A stretch of DNA of 64,000 nt from Saprospiraceae bacterium (GCA_019638455.1 JAHBTU010000001.1:1007501-1071500); one strand, 5' to 3'. Counted from the first letter of the stretch, positions 15,765 through 25,757 are shown. Made by a program: numbers and translations. Notes: generated by a model not told the origin, from the sequence alone.

Positions 15765-18700
15765 TCAACTCTTTTTCTTGAACCAGTTGGTCGCACCCGC
15801 AATCATGTCGCTGAACGAATCATAGTCCTTGCGAAAACTGATGCCGAATCCGTACCGCGCTCGGCGCTGGCCGCCTGCTATGTCCGGTTCCGTGCGCTGA
15901 TACACCTTGAGGCGCCATTGGCGATTCTCGGTGAGTTGAATCTCGACAGTGACATCCTCGCCCAAGAATCCTTCTTGCACGGCGGTGCCGGGTTGGCCCA
16001 AGCCAAACTGTGAGCCAAATTGGACCGTCACCCGGTCGTTGGCAAATCCGCTGGTAAGGCGCAACTGCAACTCGCGGCCTACTTGGGTCGTTTGTCCCGG
16101 GTCGGTCAAGGCATTTTGATACTCATTGTAGGCAATGTCGAATTCGATGCTCGAAACCGCCCCCCCAAACCATTCAATGGCCAATTCAGACAAATAGTTT
16201 GATAATTGGTTGCTCAAGACTTGGGTGAGGGTGTTGAACGCAGAAGCCAGATAATCGGAGTTTTGAATGAAGCCGCCCGCGTTGGAAGGAAGGAACGAAC
16301 CCACCACCACCAGTCCGAATACCTGTCGGTTGAGTTCGTTTTGGTCTTGGCGCAAAAGGCGCACCTTGTTTTCCACCAACGACCGGAGTTGACTTGAAAT
16401 ATTGGGGAAATCCAAGTCAAAACTGATGGTGGGTTTCATCAAATCGCCTTTCAAGTGCATCGTCACAACGACCCGTGTGGCTTTGCTCGCTTCGTTAGCC
16501 GCATTGGGAATCAATTCAATCACATCTCGCAACAGGTTGTAGAGCGATGTGTTTTCCTCGTAAGTAGCGTCAAGGTTGATTTGAGCGCCATAAGGGTCGC
16601 CATACCAATTGATGGTACCTCCGTTCAACACGTTGAAGGGTTTATTAACCCAGTTGAGCAAAGTGAAAAGGTATTCTCCCCGTCGAATTTGATAACTGCC
16701 GTACATCTTGAACTCCCCTGCTCGCGTCATCACCAAAGTGATGTCGCCCTCTCCCCTACCCTTTATGATGTCGCCGCTTTTTTCGTCGAAAATCAACTGA
16801 ACCTCGGCATCCTCAGTGATGGTGAGGTTCATTTCGATGTTCAGCCCATCATCATTAGATTTGACATTTTTTGTTTCTTTTTCGGTGTCTTCTGCTTGGC
16901 GCTTGGGTTTGTAGTTGATAAAATTCGCTCCTTGTGCATCGCTTGCCGAAGTGATGGGGATGTATAGTCGTGTATCCTTCCCGGTCGTGGCATCCACCAC
17001 GATGTTTGTTCGCACAAACGAGCCGCTAAATACGGCCTTGAATTTTCCGATTCCCTGCCCGTAATAGAGTGCGTTGTCGCCTGGCAAGGTATTGAGTATC
17101 AAAAAATTATTGTTGATGGAAGCGACTTCGCATGCGACTGACCAATCGTGAAAATGGTTGTGGATAAGCCCGCCGTTCACGATGGCCATGTTTTTTTCTG
17201 TGGCATCCCATATCTCCACGCTGTCGGCCCATATTCTGTATTCCGTCAGGTTTACTTGCTGATTTTTGATGTGGAACAATGAGCCTAAATAATCCATCTG
17301 AAATTGGCCGTTTAGGATTTTTGCATTGCCCCGCACGCCAATTTGGTCAAAAGTGCCAAAAAGTGTGGCATCGGCATTGAACCTGCCCGCCGTTTTTGAT
17401 ATGCCGGGAACAATGGTCTCGAGTATGGCCAATTGGAAACTGTCTGCCACCACTCTTGCCCTAACTTCGCCGGGAACGATGTCAATGCGTTGTTGCAAGA
17501 ACTCGATTGTTTGTGGCTCGTTGCCCGGTGGCAGCCATGTGCCCAAAAAACGCAAGGTGGGCTGTTCGATGCCTTTTTGTGTCACAAACCGCCATTGAAG
17601 CGGCGCTTTTATATGGGGCATTCTCACAAACCCATAGAAACTGCTGTAGGATTTTTCCTTTACGAAAAGCTCGTCAATATCAATGTTGGCCTCAATGTCC
17701 TGCAGTTGGTACAATTCTTTTATAGTGACATCGAACCCGGCTATCCTGCCCTTGATGTTCAAGGTGGTGTCGTTGATGAAATCATTGACAAACTTGATAT
17801 CGAAATTGGCCATGCTGAGCCGGAGGCCTCGCCCTTCGTTGTGCTTTTCCACACTCAAGCGCAGATTGCCGCTCATCAAATCAAAGTTGTATGGCTCGAA
17901 CACATCCTTGCCAAAACGAATGTAGTTATTGTCGTCCATGTACCAGGACGTGTTGAACAATGCAATCTCGGACGCATTGAATTTGAGTTGCCAAAGCGAG
18001 TCCACTATGTTGAGCAACCCGTTGAGGTGAATACTTTCCACAATGGCGCTGCTATCTTTTGCATCAAAGTTGAACGCCAAGTCCTCATCGGTCATGAAGC
18101 CGTCGAGCCGGAGTGGCGGCAACTCGTATTTGCCTGACAAGGTGGTGGTTGGGATGCGGAGGTTATAGAAAGAGGTGTCAGGCTCGCCCGTCCATTTGAA
18201 ATAAAGGTCTTGCACCCGGACACCGCCGTATTTGATGGAAGGAGCGGTCAGCAGCATGTTTGTCAATCCTTTTCTTGCCTCCACAGATGCGGTGGCGCGT
18301 ACACCACGCAATGTGTCGAGGTCGTCGGAGAATAACCGCGTAAAGCCCTTAGTGTCTTTGACTTGAAGCCACATTGTGAAGTTGTCGGCAAGCACCGTGC
18401 TATCAGGCAACAACCCTATCCGCTCAGCAAAAGCTGGGTGTTGGCGCGCAAACAACTGCCCCAAGGTGTTGGGCATGGTCGGCATATCGAAGTAGCCGTT
18501 CATGTCCCCGTCCAATATATCGGAGCGAATGGAGAAAAAGCGAGTGCCGTCGGGGCGGTAGCCCGACGCAAATCGCAAGTCGTCCATGCGATGGGTTTGC
18601 TCCCTGTCTTGCAGAATCATAAAATCGCTCAACTCGATTTCGCCTACCACGTCTTCTATACGCCTTGCTTTCAAGTAAATACGTTCAATATCGGCGGAAA

Positions 18701-20723
18701 GCACCCAGTCTTCGTCGAGAAGGTTGAGGGCGCCGAGGTCGAGGCGGGAAAGTTTGGCGCTAAAGTCGAACAGGGGCACCGAGTCGCGCAGGTTGATGTT
18801 TCCTTTCAGGTCAAAACGGATATTGTCGTCGTTCACGCCGAGGTCGCCTTTGAACACATATTCCTTGAAATTGCCGTTCAGGCTGATATTCTGGTAGTTG
18901 TAATTTCGGAAGCGCACGGAATCCACCTTCCCTATCACGCTCGCATCCAAAGTTTTGAGGGTTAGGCCACGAGAAGGTTCTTTGATGCGGATGTCGAAAC
19001 TCGTTGGGCCAAAGTCGGGGTTGTCTGTCCAAGTGGCGAGGTCAAAATTGGCCATGTTGATATGGCCTGAGTAAACGGCGTTGTCACGGCCTGCCGAAAG
19101 GTCGAGTTTCAGGTCAACTACTCCTTCACCGAGATCTGTGAGCAGTTTGCCTTCGAGGATGTGGTCGTGGCCATAAAAGTTGTCATAGTGGCCACTGAAC
19201 CCTATTTGGCCGAGCCGATAAAAATAGTCTGGCGCGGAGAAGCCCGGTATGATACGAGTGATGGTGGTGAAATCGGAGCGCAGGGTTTCAAATTTCAGGC
19301 TAATAATCTGTGGGCCGGGGTCGCTGCCCGTCAGGTTGTTCCCGTCGAATTTGCCCTTCATGTAGGTTCGAGCATCCAATTTAATGTCCAATTCGCGGCC
19401 TTTCAGGTTGTTCACCTTGTCGTAGATGAAGCCCGATATTTCAGCCACTTCCTCCGCGTTTTGAATAAAAAACGGGTTGTTGGCCACAGCCTCACTAAAA
19501 TAAGAAATATCCCCAATGCGCAGTTTGGAGCCTTTGTCCAACTGTATGTCGAGCCGCACTTTATCGGGAAATCTTATAAAATCCCGGTAGGTGTTGTAGT
19601 GGAGCGCGATAGTGTCGCCCAAAGAGGTGCCCGGGGTTTGCAAGGTTGCGTTGTAAAGCCCGACCAATGTGTCGCAGACCACTACCCTCTCTGCTTCCAC
19701 ATGGCTTAGGTGGAAACCCGATTTTTCTTTGGCGGACAAGTTTTTGAGAATGCCGCGAAACACCAAGTCGTCGTCGAAAACAATGCTATCTGCCTGGAGG
19801 CTGATATCTCGCACTCTTATGTGTTCGTAGTCTATCACATCCTGCCTCAGGACGTAATCTGGCACCGCATCGTACTTATCCAAGGAAAACCGCCCGTCTG
19901 CGAGCGAAAAGCGACTGATGGAGAATCGCAATGGTCTCTTGGGTTGTGCATTTTCGATGGTGTCAATAGCGGATGCTATGGCTTGCGCGACAGGGACGGC
20001 TCGTTCGGGCAATGGTCTCGAGGGGCTTTCTTCCAGCGCAAAGGACAGCCCGTTGATATCGGCCGAGCGAACGTCCACGATTTTTGATGGCAAATCAAGA
20101 TTGTTGACCCGAATGGTGGCGGATGGCAGTTTGAAATGCATTCGTTGCCCTCGCACTTCGTCGTCCTGTAAAAACTCTACGTCGCTCAAATGCAAATTTT
20201 GAATGCGAACCCGAAAAGGCGCGGGCTTTTTGGGCGGCGTTTTAGGCTCGGAGTCAAAATAGTCAAGGATGAATTGCAGGTTGTTGTGGTATTCTCCCGT
20301 TTTTCTGCGAATGTTGAACCGCGCCTTGGTAAGGCTTATCTCGTTGAATTCCAATTTGTTGCTGAACAAGGTAAAAACATTGGTATTCAGCCCCGCGGTC
20401 AGTTCGCCGGCGTAGAGGAGGGTGTCGCCTTTCAAATCCTGCACATAGAATCCTTCCAGTACCAAATTGTCAAAAAAACTGATGTTGATATTGCGCACCT
20501 GTACGGTGGTGTTCAACTCGGAAGAAAGGTAGGCCGCCACCTTGCGCACCAGCCAATTTTGCACTGCGGGCATTTGCAAAACCAAGTACAACATGATGAG
20601 CGTCAGCACAATGCCAAACACGATGTTTTCAATGCGCCGCCACACCATTTGCGAGAGCGCCAGTATGCGCTGCAATGGTCTTTTTTGCATTGGTGAATCT
20701 TGTGCTTGAGGCTGCTCGGCCAT
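15765..20723 (-). CDS. tamB: TamB-like translocation and assembly module protein
   Basis: 1652 residues. One N-terminal membrane helix (about 32-52, IVFGIVLTLIMLYLVLQMPAV) is followed by an AsmA-like start (LVRKVAAYLSSELNTTVQVRNINISFF) and over 1,200 residues of repeating beta strands, ending in the C-terminal DUF490/TamB domain (DLDFPNISSQLRSLVENK, GFANDRVTVQFGSQFG, YGFGISFRKDYDSFSDMI). TamB proteins form a long hydrophobic groove spanning the periplasm and act in outer-membrane lipid transport or barrel assembly. No TamA/BamA-like gene is adjacent. Length is at the upper end for the family, which is usual in Bacteroidota. Confidence 0.93.
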   Translation of the reverse strand: MAEQPQAQDSPMQKRPLQRILALSQMVWRRIENIVFGIVLTLIMLYLVLQMPAVQNWLVRKVAAYLSSELNTTVQVRNINISFFDNLVLEGFYVQDLKGDTLLYAGELTAGLNTNVFTLFSNKLEFNEISLTKARFNIRRKTGEYHNNLQFILDYFDSEPKTPPKKPAPFRVRIQNLHLSDVEFLQDDEVRGQRMHFKLPSATIRVNNLDLPSKIVDVRSADINGLSFALEESPSRPLPERAVPVAQAIASAIDTIENAQPKRPLRFSISRFSLADGRFSLDKYDAVPDYVLRQDVIDYEHIRVRDISLQADSIVFDDDLVFRGILKNLSAKEKSGFHLSHVEAERVVVCDTLVGLYNATLQTPGTSLGDTIALHYNTYRDFIRFPDKVRLDIQLDKGSKLRIGDISYFSEAVANNPFFIQNAEEVAEISGFIYDKVNNLKGRELDIKLDARTYMKGKFDGNNLTGSDPGPQIISLKFETLRSDFTTITRIIPGFSAPDYFYRLGQIGFSGHYDNFYGHDHILEGKLLTDLGEGVVDLKLDLSAGRDNAVYSGHINMANFDLATWTDNPDFGPTSFDIRIKEPSRGLTLKTLDASVIGKVDSVRFRNYNYQNISLNGNFKEYVFKGDLGVNDDNIRFDLKGNINLRDSVPLFDFSAKLSRLDLGALNLLDEDWVLSADIERIYLKARRIEDVVGEIELSDFMILQDREQTHRMDDLRFASGYRPDGTRFFSIRSDILDGDMNGYFDMPTMPNTLGQLFARQHPAFAERIGLLPDSTVLADNFTMWLQVKDTKGFTRLFSDDLDTLRGVRATASVEARKGLTNMLLTAPSIKYGGVRVQDLYFKWTGEPDTSFYNLRIPTTTLSGKYELPPLRLDGFMTDEDLAFNFDAKDSSAIVESIHLNGLLNIVDSLWQLKFNASEIALFNTSWYMDDNNYIRFGKDVFEPYNFDLMSGNLRLSVEKHNEGRGLRLSMANFDIKFVNDFINDTTLNIKGRIAGFDVTIKELYQLQDIEANIDIDELFVKEKSYSSFYGFVRMPHIKAPLQWRFVTQKGIEQPTLRFLGTWLPPGNEPQTIEFLQQRIDIVPGEVRARVVADSFQLAILETIVPGISKTAGRFNADATLFGTFDQIGVRGNAKILNGQFQMDYLGSLFHIKNQQVNLTEYRIWADSVEIWDATEKNMAIVNGGLIHNHFHDWSVACEVASINNNFLILNTLPGDNALYYGQGIGKFKAVFSGSFVRTNIVVDATTGKDTRLYIPITSASDAQGANFINYKPKRQAEDTEKETKNVKSNDDGLNIEMNLTITEDAEVQLIFDEKSGDIIKGRGEGDITLVMTRAGEFKMYGSYQIRRGEYLFTLLNWVNKPFNVLNGGTINWYGDPYGAQINLDATYEENTSLYNLLRDVIELIPNAANEASKATRVVVTMHLKGDLMKPTISFDLDFPNISSQLRSLVENKVRLLRQDQNELNRQVFGLVVVGSFLPSNAGGFIQNSDYLASAFNTLTQVLSNQLSNYLSELAIEWFGGAVSSIEFDIAYNEYQNALTDPGQTTQVGRELQLRLTSGFANDRVTVQFGSQFGLGQPGTAVQEGFLGEDVTVEIQLTENRQWRLKVYQRTEPDIAGGQRRARYGFGISFRKDYDSFSDMIAGATNWFKKKS

Positions 20724-20778
20724 TTGCTTGAGAAAAAATCAGGCAAAGAAACGTCGAATCTGCCCGATATGTGATGAA

Positions 20779-20891
20779 TATACCCGGATTAAAGAGGATT
20801 TGAGCCTGCCCATAGCGTTGTTGATTAAAACCACCTCTATTTTAAGGGCTTGCCCGGCCAAGTGAGGCGGACGGGGCTGATTTGTGTTGAC
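20779..20891. repeat. Dispersed repeat, copy A (113 bp, internally deleted)
   Basis: Begins TATACCCGGATTAAAGAGG and ends GGGGCTGATTTGTGTTGAC. Compared with the full copy at 37255-37434 it retains the left 33 bases and the right half (AAAACCACCT, then GGGCTTGCCCGGCCAAGTGA) but lacks most of the middle. It fills the space between the divergent tamB and the geranylgeranyl reductase gene. Confidence 0.85.
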
Positions 20892-20933
20892 AACAAAATG
20901 GTTTTGTGGAACACGACTACCTTCGCCTCTACT

Positions 20934-22166
20934 ATGTCCATAATACTCAAAACAGACGTTCTCATTATCGGAGCAGGTCCGGCAGGAGCCACCGCCTCGC
21001 TTTTTTTGGCGAAAATGGGCATCCCCCACCTCATTTTGGATGCCGCTGTTTTTCCCCGCGACAAGGTCTGTGGCGATGGCCTCGACCTCAAGGTGGTGCG
21101 GGTGCTGCGTCATCTCGACCCTAGCATCGTGGAGCATGAACTCCCCAACAATCCAAATTTCACTCCGTGTTGGGGCACGCGATTCATAACGCAGAATGGC
21201 CGTCTTGTTGATTTTGTTCATCGTTCCCATCCGCAGGCGCCCCTACCCCACCCTCTCTTTTGGACGGCCAAACGTCTTTACTTTGACGAGTATTTGGTGA
21301 AAAAGTTTGACAAAACCTACGCCGATTTTCGACAAGGCGCCCCGGTTAAGCATATTTTTCGAGATGGGAATGTTTGGCGGGTATTGGCTCTTGCTCAGTC
21401 AGGCGAGGGGTTGGAGGTTCGAGCGCCTTTGCTCATCGGAGCGGATGGCGACCATTCGGTGTTGTTGCGGCACTTGGGCGAGCGAAAAATTGCCCGACGC
21501 CACTATGCGGGCACGTTGCGGCAATACTGGCGTGGTGTAACGGAGATGTCCCCTCAGAACCTCATCGAAGTCTATTTTCCGCCTCGCTTGCCTATGTCTT
21601 ACTTTTATGTTTTTCCGCTGCCCAATGGTGAGGCCAATGTAGGTTATGGCATGGTGAGCGAAGTGGCAGCAAAAGGGGGGCATAAGTTGCGCGATATTTT
21701 CCAAAGACTTATTCTGGAGGACCCGGTGCTTGCGCCGCGTTTTCAAAGTGCCATGCCTTTGGAGATGCCTGTGGGTTGGGGGCTGCCGCTGGCATCGCGT
21801 CGGCGAAAGGCCTTTGGTGATGGCTACTTGTTGGTGGGCGACGCCGCGTCTTTGGTGTGTCCCACGAGCGGCGAAGGGATTGGGACGGGCATGATTTCGG
21901 GATACATTGCCGCGAAGTTTGCCCACAAAGCATTGACGGACAGGCGCTTTGATGCCGAACAGTTCAAGCACTACGACCGCGAAATATATCGTCGGCTACA
22001 CGCCGAAATCAGATTGTACCATTTGATGATGGCGCTTTCTCCTAAAATCTATGATGCCGCACTAAATTGGTTGGCTCCCAACCCTCTCTTCCAATGGACA
22101 TTCAGACATCGGGCAAATGGCTGGCTGAAAACAGCGTATGAGCGCGAAATCGAGGTGCTTTTTTGA
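20934..22166 (+). CDS. Geranylgeranyl reductase family FAD-dependent oxidoreductase
   Basis: 410 residues. The start MSIILKTDVLIIGAGPAGATAS carries the Rossmann FAD motif; an ATG-free extension upstream runs through the dispersed repeat and is rejected. DKVCGDGLDLKVVRVLRHL, GADGDHSVLLRHLG and LLVGDAASLVCPTSGEGIGTGM are the second and third FAD signatures of the geranylgeranyl reductase/PHBH superfamily. Members saturate isoprenoid chains (menaquinone, carotenoid or lipid side chains) or hydroxylate aromatics. No isoprenoid genes are next to it, so the substrate is unknown. It converges with the cytochrome gene 11 bases downstream. Confidence 0.85.
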   Translation: MSIILKTDVLIIGAGPAGATASLFLAKMGIPHLILDAAVFPRDKVCGDGLDLKVVRVLRHLDPSIVEHELPNNPNFTPCWGTRFITQNGRLVDFVHRSHPQAPLPHPLFWTAKRLYFDEYLVKKFDKTYADFRQGAPVKHIFRDGNVWRVLALAQSGEGLEVRAPLLIGADGDHSVLLRHLGERKIARRHYAGTLRQYWRGVTEMSPQNLIEVYFPPRLPMSYFYVFPLPNGEANVGYGMVSEVAAKGGHKLRDIFQRLILEDPVLAPRFQSAMPLEMPVGWGLPLASRRRKAFGDGYLLVGDAASLVCPTSGEGIGTGMISGYIAAKFAHKALTDRRFDAEQFKHYDREIYRRLHAEIRLYHLMMALSPKIYDAALNWLAPNPLFQWTFRHRANGWLKTAYEREIEVLF

Positions 22167-22177
22167 AAAATCGTCAG

Positions 22178-24949
22178 TCAGTTCTTCATCACGAATTCGT
22201 CCAGATTCATCACCGCATTTGCGACCAATACCAACGCCGCTTTTTCGGGTGTGTCGTGTCGCGGGTCGCAGCCGACCATTTCGCTGCGAGCGGCTGGGTT
22301 GCGCCGATATGCTTGCAGCGCAGTATCGTAGAGTTTTTGCAAGTGCTCCAATTTGGCTGCCGTGATGGGTTGTCCGGTGGCTTTTTCATAGAGGCTCGCT
22401 ATGAGCATCTTCGCGCCCTGATTTTCATTTTTATCCCATGTTTTCAATGCCAGATGCAACGCCGTTTCCACATAAACGGAGTCGTTGAGCGTGACCAATG
22501 CCTGTAAGGGAGTGTTGGTGCGAATGCGCCGAGCGACGCAAACCTCTCGCGCCACGCCATCGAAAGTGAGCATGGAGGGATATGGGCTACTGCGTTTCCA
22601 ATAAGTATAAACGGCCCTTCTGTATTGGTCTTCCCCTTCGCTTTGTTGCCAAGAGGTGCCATTCCACGGGGACTGCCACACACCATGAGGCTGGTAGGGG
22701 TAAACGCCTGCACCGTACATTTTCTCGCAGAGTAAGTCGCTGACTCGCAGCGCCTGGTCTCGAAGTTGCTCGGCTCCAAGTCGCACCCGACTGCCACGGG
22801 CGTACAGATGGTTTTCGGGGTCGTGCTCAAGTAGTGCTGGCGATGTTTTGGACGACTGCCGATAGGTGGCAGACAAGACTATTTCGCGGAGCAGCCGTTT
22901 GATACTCCATTGATAATCATTCATTAATTGCCAAGAAAGCCAGTCCAACAGTTCTGGATGAGTGGGCGCTATGCCCTGCGAGCCAAAGTCTTCAAGTGTT
23001 TCCACAATGCCGTGCCCGAACATTTGTTCCCAAAGGCGATTGACCAAGACACGGGCGGTTAGCGGGTGTTTTTTATCGGTAAGCCATTGTGCAAGCCCCA
23101 GACGATTGGAGGGGGCGCTTGTCGGGAATTTTGGAAAAATATCCGGCACGTCCGGTGTCACCTTTGCTCCCTTCACCAGCCAATTGCCGCGTTCAAAGAC
23201 GTGGGTCTCGCGCATCATGTCTTTTGGGTTTTCGAGCATGATGGGCGTGAAGGCTGATTCCGCACGAAGCAGGTGCCAGAAATCGGCCTCGACTGTTTTG
23301 TTTTTGACTGGAAAAGATTCGGCGAAGTGATACCAATCGAAACTCATTCCTGTGTCTTCCTGCTTTTTCAGGTTGGGGTTTTCGTAAAAAAACCAGAGGT
23401 CGTGGGTTTTTAGCCCTTCGTTCTCAAAATTAAGTGACGTGATTTCCCGCTTGCCTTTTGTGTTTTTCACTAAGGTCGAAAACAACACCGGGCCGTCGGG
23501 GCGGTCGAGTCTGACCGTCCATCGTCCGCCATTCACGTTGCTCCAATAACGCCAGAGCAGTTGGTTTTTCCCGGCAAGCGCGACATTTTTCAGGCGGCTT
23601 GCCGCATGGTTGCGCATGGTGAGCCATTTGGTATCGTACAGCTCGCAATTGGTAAAGGAATCTGCCGCGATGGAATAGATGGCTGGCTGCCAAGTTTTGA
23701 CAAATAATTTGATTTCGGCTGCCTTTTCGGGCGAAAGGTTTTCCCCAAGCCATCCAGCGAACTGGAGATACCTCAAGCTGTCCGCTTCGATGGTAAAGTG
23801 GCGCAAGGCTGGGTAATCTTCCCAAGTATCCTCGTCGCGAGTGTTGTTGAAAAATGCCACGAACCGGTAATAGTCTTCGTGGCGGAATGGCTCGTAAGGA
23901 TGTCCGTGACATTGGGTGCAGGCAAATGTGGTGCCCATCAGCGCCTCCCAAGTCGTGTTCACGCGGTCGAGAACGGCGGCGATGCGAAACTCCTCATTGT
24001 CGGTGCCTCCTTCGTCGTTGGTCATGGTGTTGCGGTGGAACCCTGTGGCGATGTATTGGGCATCGGTGGGATTGGGCAACAAATCACCCGCAAGTTGTTC
24101 TGTCAAGAATTGGTCATAAGGCATGTCGTCGTTGAACGCCCGGATAAGCCAATCTCGATAACGCCAGATGAAGCGTGCCGCGTCACGTTCATAGCCCTTC
24201 GTGTCGGCGTAGCGGGCGAGGTCGAGCCAGACGGCGGCCCAGCGTTCGCCGAAGCGCGGAGAGGCGAGCAGGGAATCCACCAGTTGGGTATATGCCGCTG
24301 AGGATGTGTCGTTTAGGAAACGTTCGGCCAACGAGTCGGGCGCTGGTAGGCCAAGCAAATCAAGGCTGACACGGCGCAACAAGGTGCGTTTGTCGGCACG
24401 TTCGGAAGGCTCCAATCCTTCTTTTTTCAAACGAGCGAGGATGAACCAGTCAAGGTCGCTTATTGCCCAATCGTTTTTTTCGGGAGCCAACAGGCCGAAA
24501 AAGCGGCGCGACGGCTTGGGGATTTCCGGCCGTTCCACGGGCTTGTAGGCCCAATGCGTTCCCCATTCGGCGCCTTCCTTTATCCATTGTTTCAGAATGG
24601 CGATTTCCTCGTCGAGAAGCGGCTCTTCACGATAAGGCATTCGCTCCTCTGGGTCGTGGCTCATGATGCGCCGGATGAGCTCGCTCTGACTTGGTTTGCC
24701 CGGCACAATCGCTGGTTTGCCCGATTCGGTGGGCGCAAGCGCATCCGCGCGGGTCATCAGGCTGAAACCCGCTTTTTGCTTTACTCCGCCGTGACAGGAG
24801 ATGCACTTTTTGTTGAGGATAGGTTTGACCTGCGTGTTGTAATCTATTCGGTAGCTTTTCAGCAAGGAAGGCAAAATGAAAAGTGCCGCCACGAGCAAGG
24901 TCGCAGCGAGAATTTGTTTGTGGCGAAGCCTTTTTAGCCAGAGATTCAT
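22178..24949 (-). CDS. Planctomycete-type cytochrome (PSCyt1-DUF1549-DUF1553) protein
   Basis: 923 residues with one N-terminal membrane helix. Domains in order: PSCyt1 with haem motif CISCHGG and VPGKPSQSELIRRI (about 40-130); DUF1549/PSCyt2 (LLRRVSLDLLGLPAPD, RFGERWAAVWLDLARYADTKG, ending with a second haem motif CTQCHGHPYEP); an insert; and DUF1553/PSD1 (LAQWLTDKKHPLTARVLVNRLWEQMFG to ALVLVANAVMNLDEF). The start is the ATG at 24949, which gives MNLWLKRLRHKQIL before the helix. These proteins are usually followed by a DUF1501 sulfatase-like partner for polysaccharide breakdown; here the next gene is convergent, so it is an orphan. Confidence 0.88.
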   Translation of the reverse strand: MNLWLKRLRHKQILAATLLVAALFILPSLLKSYRIDYNTQVKPILNKKCISCHGGVKQKAGFSLMTRADALAPTESGKPAIVPGKPSQSELIRRIMSHDPEERMPYREEPLLDEEIAILKQWIKEGAEWGTHWAYKPVERPEIPKPSRRFFGLLAPEKNDWAISDLDWFILARLKKEGLEPSERADKRTLLRRVSLDLLGLPAPDSLAERFLNDTSSAAYTQLVDSLLASPRFGERWAAVWLDLARYADTKGYERDAARFIWRYRDWLIRAFNDDMPYDQFLTEQLAGDLLPNPTDAQYIATGFHRNTMTNDEGGTDNEEFRIAAVLDRVNTTWEALMGTTFACTQCHGHPYEPFRHEDYYRFVAFFNNTRDEDTWEDYPALRHFTIEADSLRYLQFAGWLGENLSPEKAAEIKLFVKTWQPAIYSIAADSFTNCELYDTKWLTMRNHAASRLKNVALAGKNQLLWRYWSNVNGGRWTVRLDRPDGPVLFSTLVKNTKGKREITSLNFENEGLKTHDLWFFYENPNLKKQEDTGMSFDWYHFAESFPVKNKTVEADFWHLLRAESAFTPIMLENPKDMMRETHVFERGNWLVKGAKVTPDVPDIFPKFPTSAPSNRLGLAQWLTDKKHPLTARVLVNRLWEQMFGHGIVETLEDFGSQGIAPTHPELLDWLSWQLMNDYQWSIKRLLREIVLSATYRQSSKTSPALLEHDPENHLYARGSRVRLGAEQLRDQALRVSDLLCEKMYGAGVYPYQPHGVWQSPWNGTSWQQSEGEDQYRRAVYTYWKRSSPYPSMLTFDGVAREVCVARRIRTNTPLQALVTLNDSVYVETALHLALKTWDKNENQGAKMLIASLYEKATGQPITAAKLEHLQKLYDTALQAYRRNPAARSEMVGCDPRHDTPEKAALVLVANAVMNLDEFVMKN

Positions 24950-25011
24950 CGTCGCAATTTTCAAAAAATGAATTGAAACGATGCATTTTTGTTTCCACAA
25001 AATCAAAGTTT

Positions 25012-25467
25012 ATGACGACCGCGCGTCCTTACGAAGATATTGCGGAGAAGCTCTACACGGTGGAGGAGTGGCTCGAGCTGGAAAAACGTGCCGACGTTCG
25101 GCACGAATATGTTTACGGCAAACTTGTGCCTATGGCAGGTGAAGCAATAAAAGCCAATAGAATCGCTACCAACATCCTCAAAAGGTTGGATGACCCGCTC
25201 CTTGAAAAAGGGCTTTTGATTTACGACCACGACGTAAAAGCTCAAGTCGTTCTCGATGGCATCTATCGTTATCCAGATTTAGTGGTCGCACCGGTCGCCG
25301 ACGATGAACACGGCTATATCGTGAAACACCTGGTACTGATGGTCGAGGTCGCCTCTGAAGATTCAAGCCATCGTGACCGGGTGAAGAAGCGACAGGAATA
25401 TCAGAAAATCCCTTCGATATGGTATTATCTTGTTGTAAATCAGGAAGAAATGTTATACCCAGATTAA
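25012..25467 (+). CDS. Uma2 family restriction-endonuclease-like protein, truncated by a repeat
   Basis: 151 residues. YTVEEWLELEKRADVRHEYVYGKLVPMAGE matches the Uma2 N-terminus, and IYRYPDLVVAP with LMVEVASEDSSHRDRVKKRQEYQKIP gives the PD-(D/E)xK core (Asp of YPDLVV, Glu of MVEV, Lys of VKKR). Full-length Uma2 proteins usually run 30-40 residues further after the last strand (WYYLVVNQEE). Here the reading frame enters the dispersed repeat at about 25453 and stops inside it, so the C-terminal strand and helix are missing. The ATG begins nine bases after a poly-T/A tract. Function of the family is not established. Confidence 0.8.
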   Translation: MTTARPYEDIAEKLYTVEEWLELEKRADVRHEYVYGKLVPMAGEAIKANRIATNILKRLDDPLLEKGLLIYDHDVKAQVVLDGIYRYPDLVVAPVADDEHGYIVKHLVLMVEVASEDSSHRDRVKKRQEYQKIPSIWYYLVVNQEEMLYPD

Positions 25468-25577
25468 AGAGGATTTGAACCTGCCGGTTGGCAAGGCCGG
25501 GGTTTCCTTGATTGATTTGTGTGATTTCCAAAGGATTGCGAGCACCGTTTGTTCAAAACCACCTTGCGTTGACTATA
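25454..25577. repeat. Dispersed repeat, copy B (124 bp)
   Basis: Begins TATACCCAGATTAAAGAGG and ends GTTGACTATA. It is the same as copy C at 37255-37434 over its whole length apart from about ten substitutions and a clean 56-base internal deletion between two TTG triplets. It supplies the stop codon of the Uma2 gene on the plus strand and the last 30-odd codons of a small lipoprotein gene on the minus strand. Confidence 0.9.
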
Positions 25578-25706
25578 CCGCGCCGCGCCCGTGTGGAGTT
25601 GTTCGTAAAAATTGGTCGCGGGTGTGACCTCGTTTTGTGGCTTTTCATTTTGAAGGCAGGTGGCAAAGGCAAGCGCCATTAGGAAAAGGACAGAAAATGG
25701 TTTCAT
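25464..25706 (-). pseudogene. Small lipoprotein or secreted protein, 3' end replaced by a repeat
   Basis: The minus strand starts MKPFSVLFLMALAFATCLQN, a short lipoprotein-like signal sequence with a cysteine at residue 17, and continues normally for about 46 residues (EKPQNEVTPATNFYEQL). From residue 45 onward the sequence is the reverse of the dispersed repeat (about RKVVLNKRCSQ onward) and is basic and low-complexity. A promoter -7 element TACTTTTG is on the minus strand at 25751-25744. I take it as a gene beheaded at its 3' end by the repeat. The product is unrecognised. Confidence 0.5.
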
Positions 25707-25757
25707 CGCAAAGAAGGATTCTGGAAATGACCTACTTTTCGCCCAAAAGTAATCAAA

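Noticed and set aside
20850..20933. Upstream extension of the geranylgeranyl reductase gene
   Set aside because: It runs through repeat copy A and adds residues that are not conserved; the ATG at 20934 begins directly before the FAD motif.
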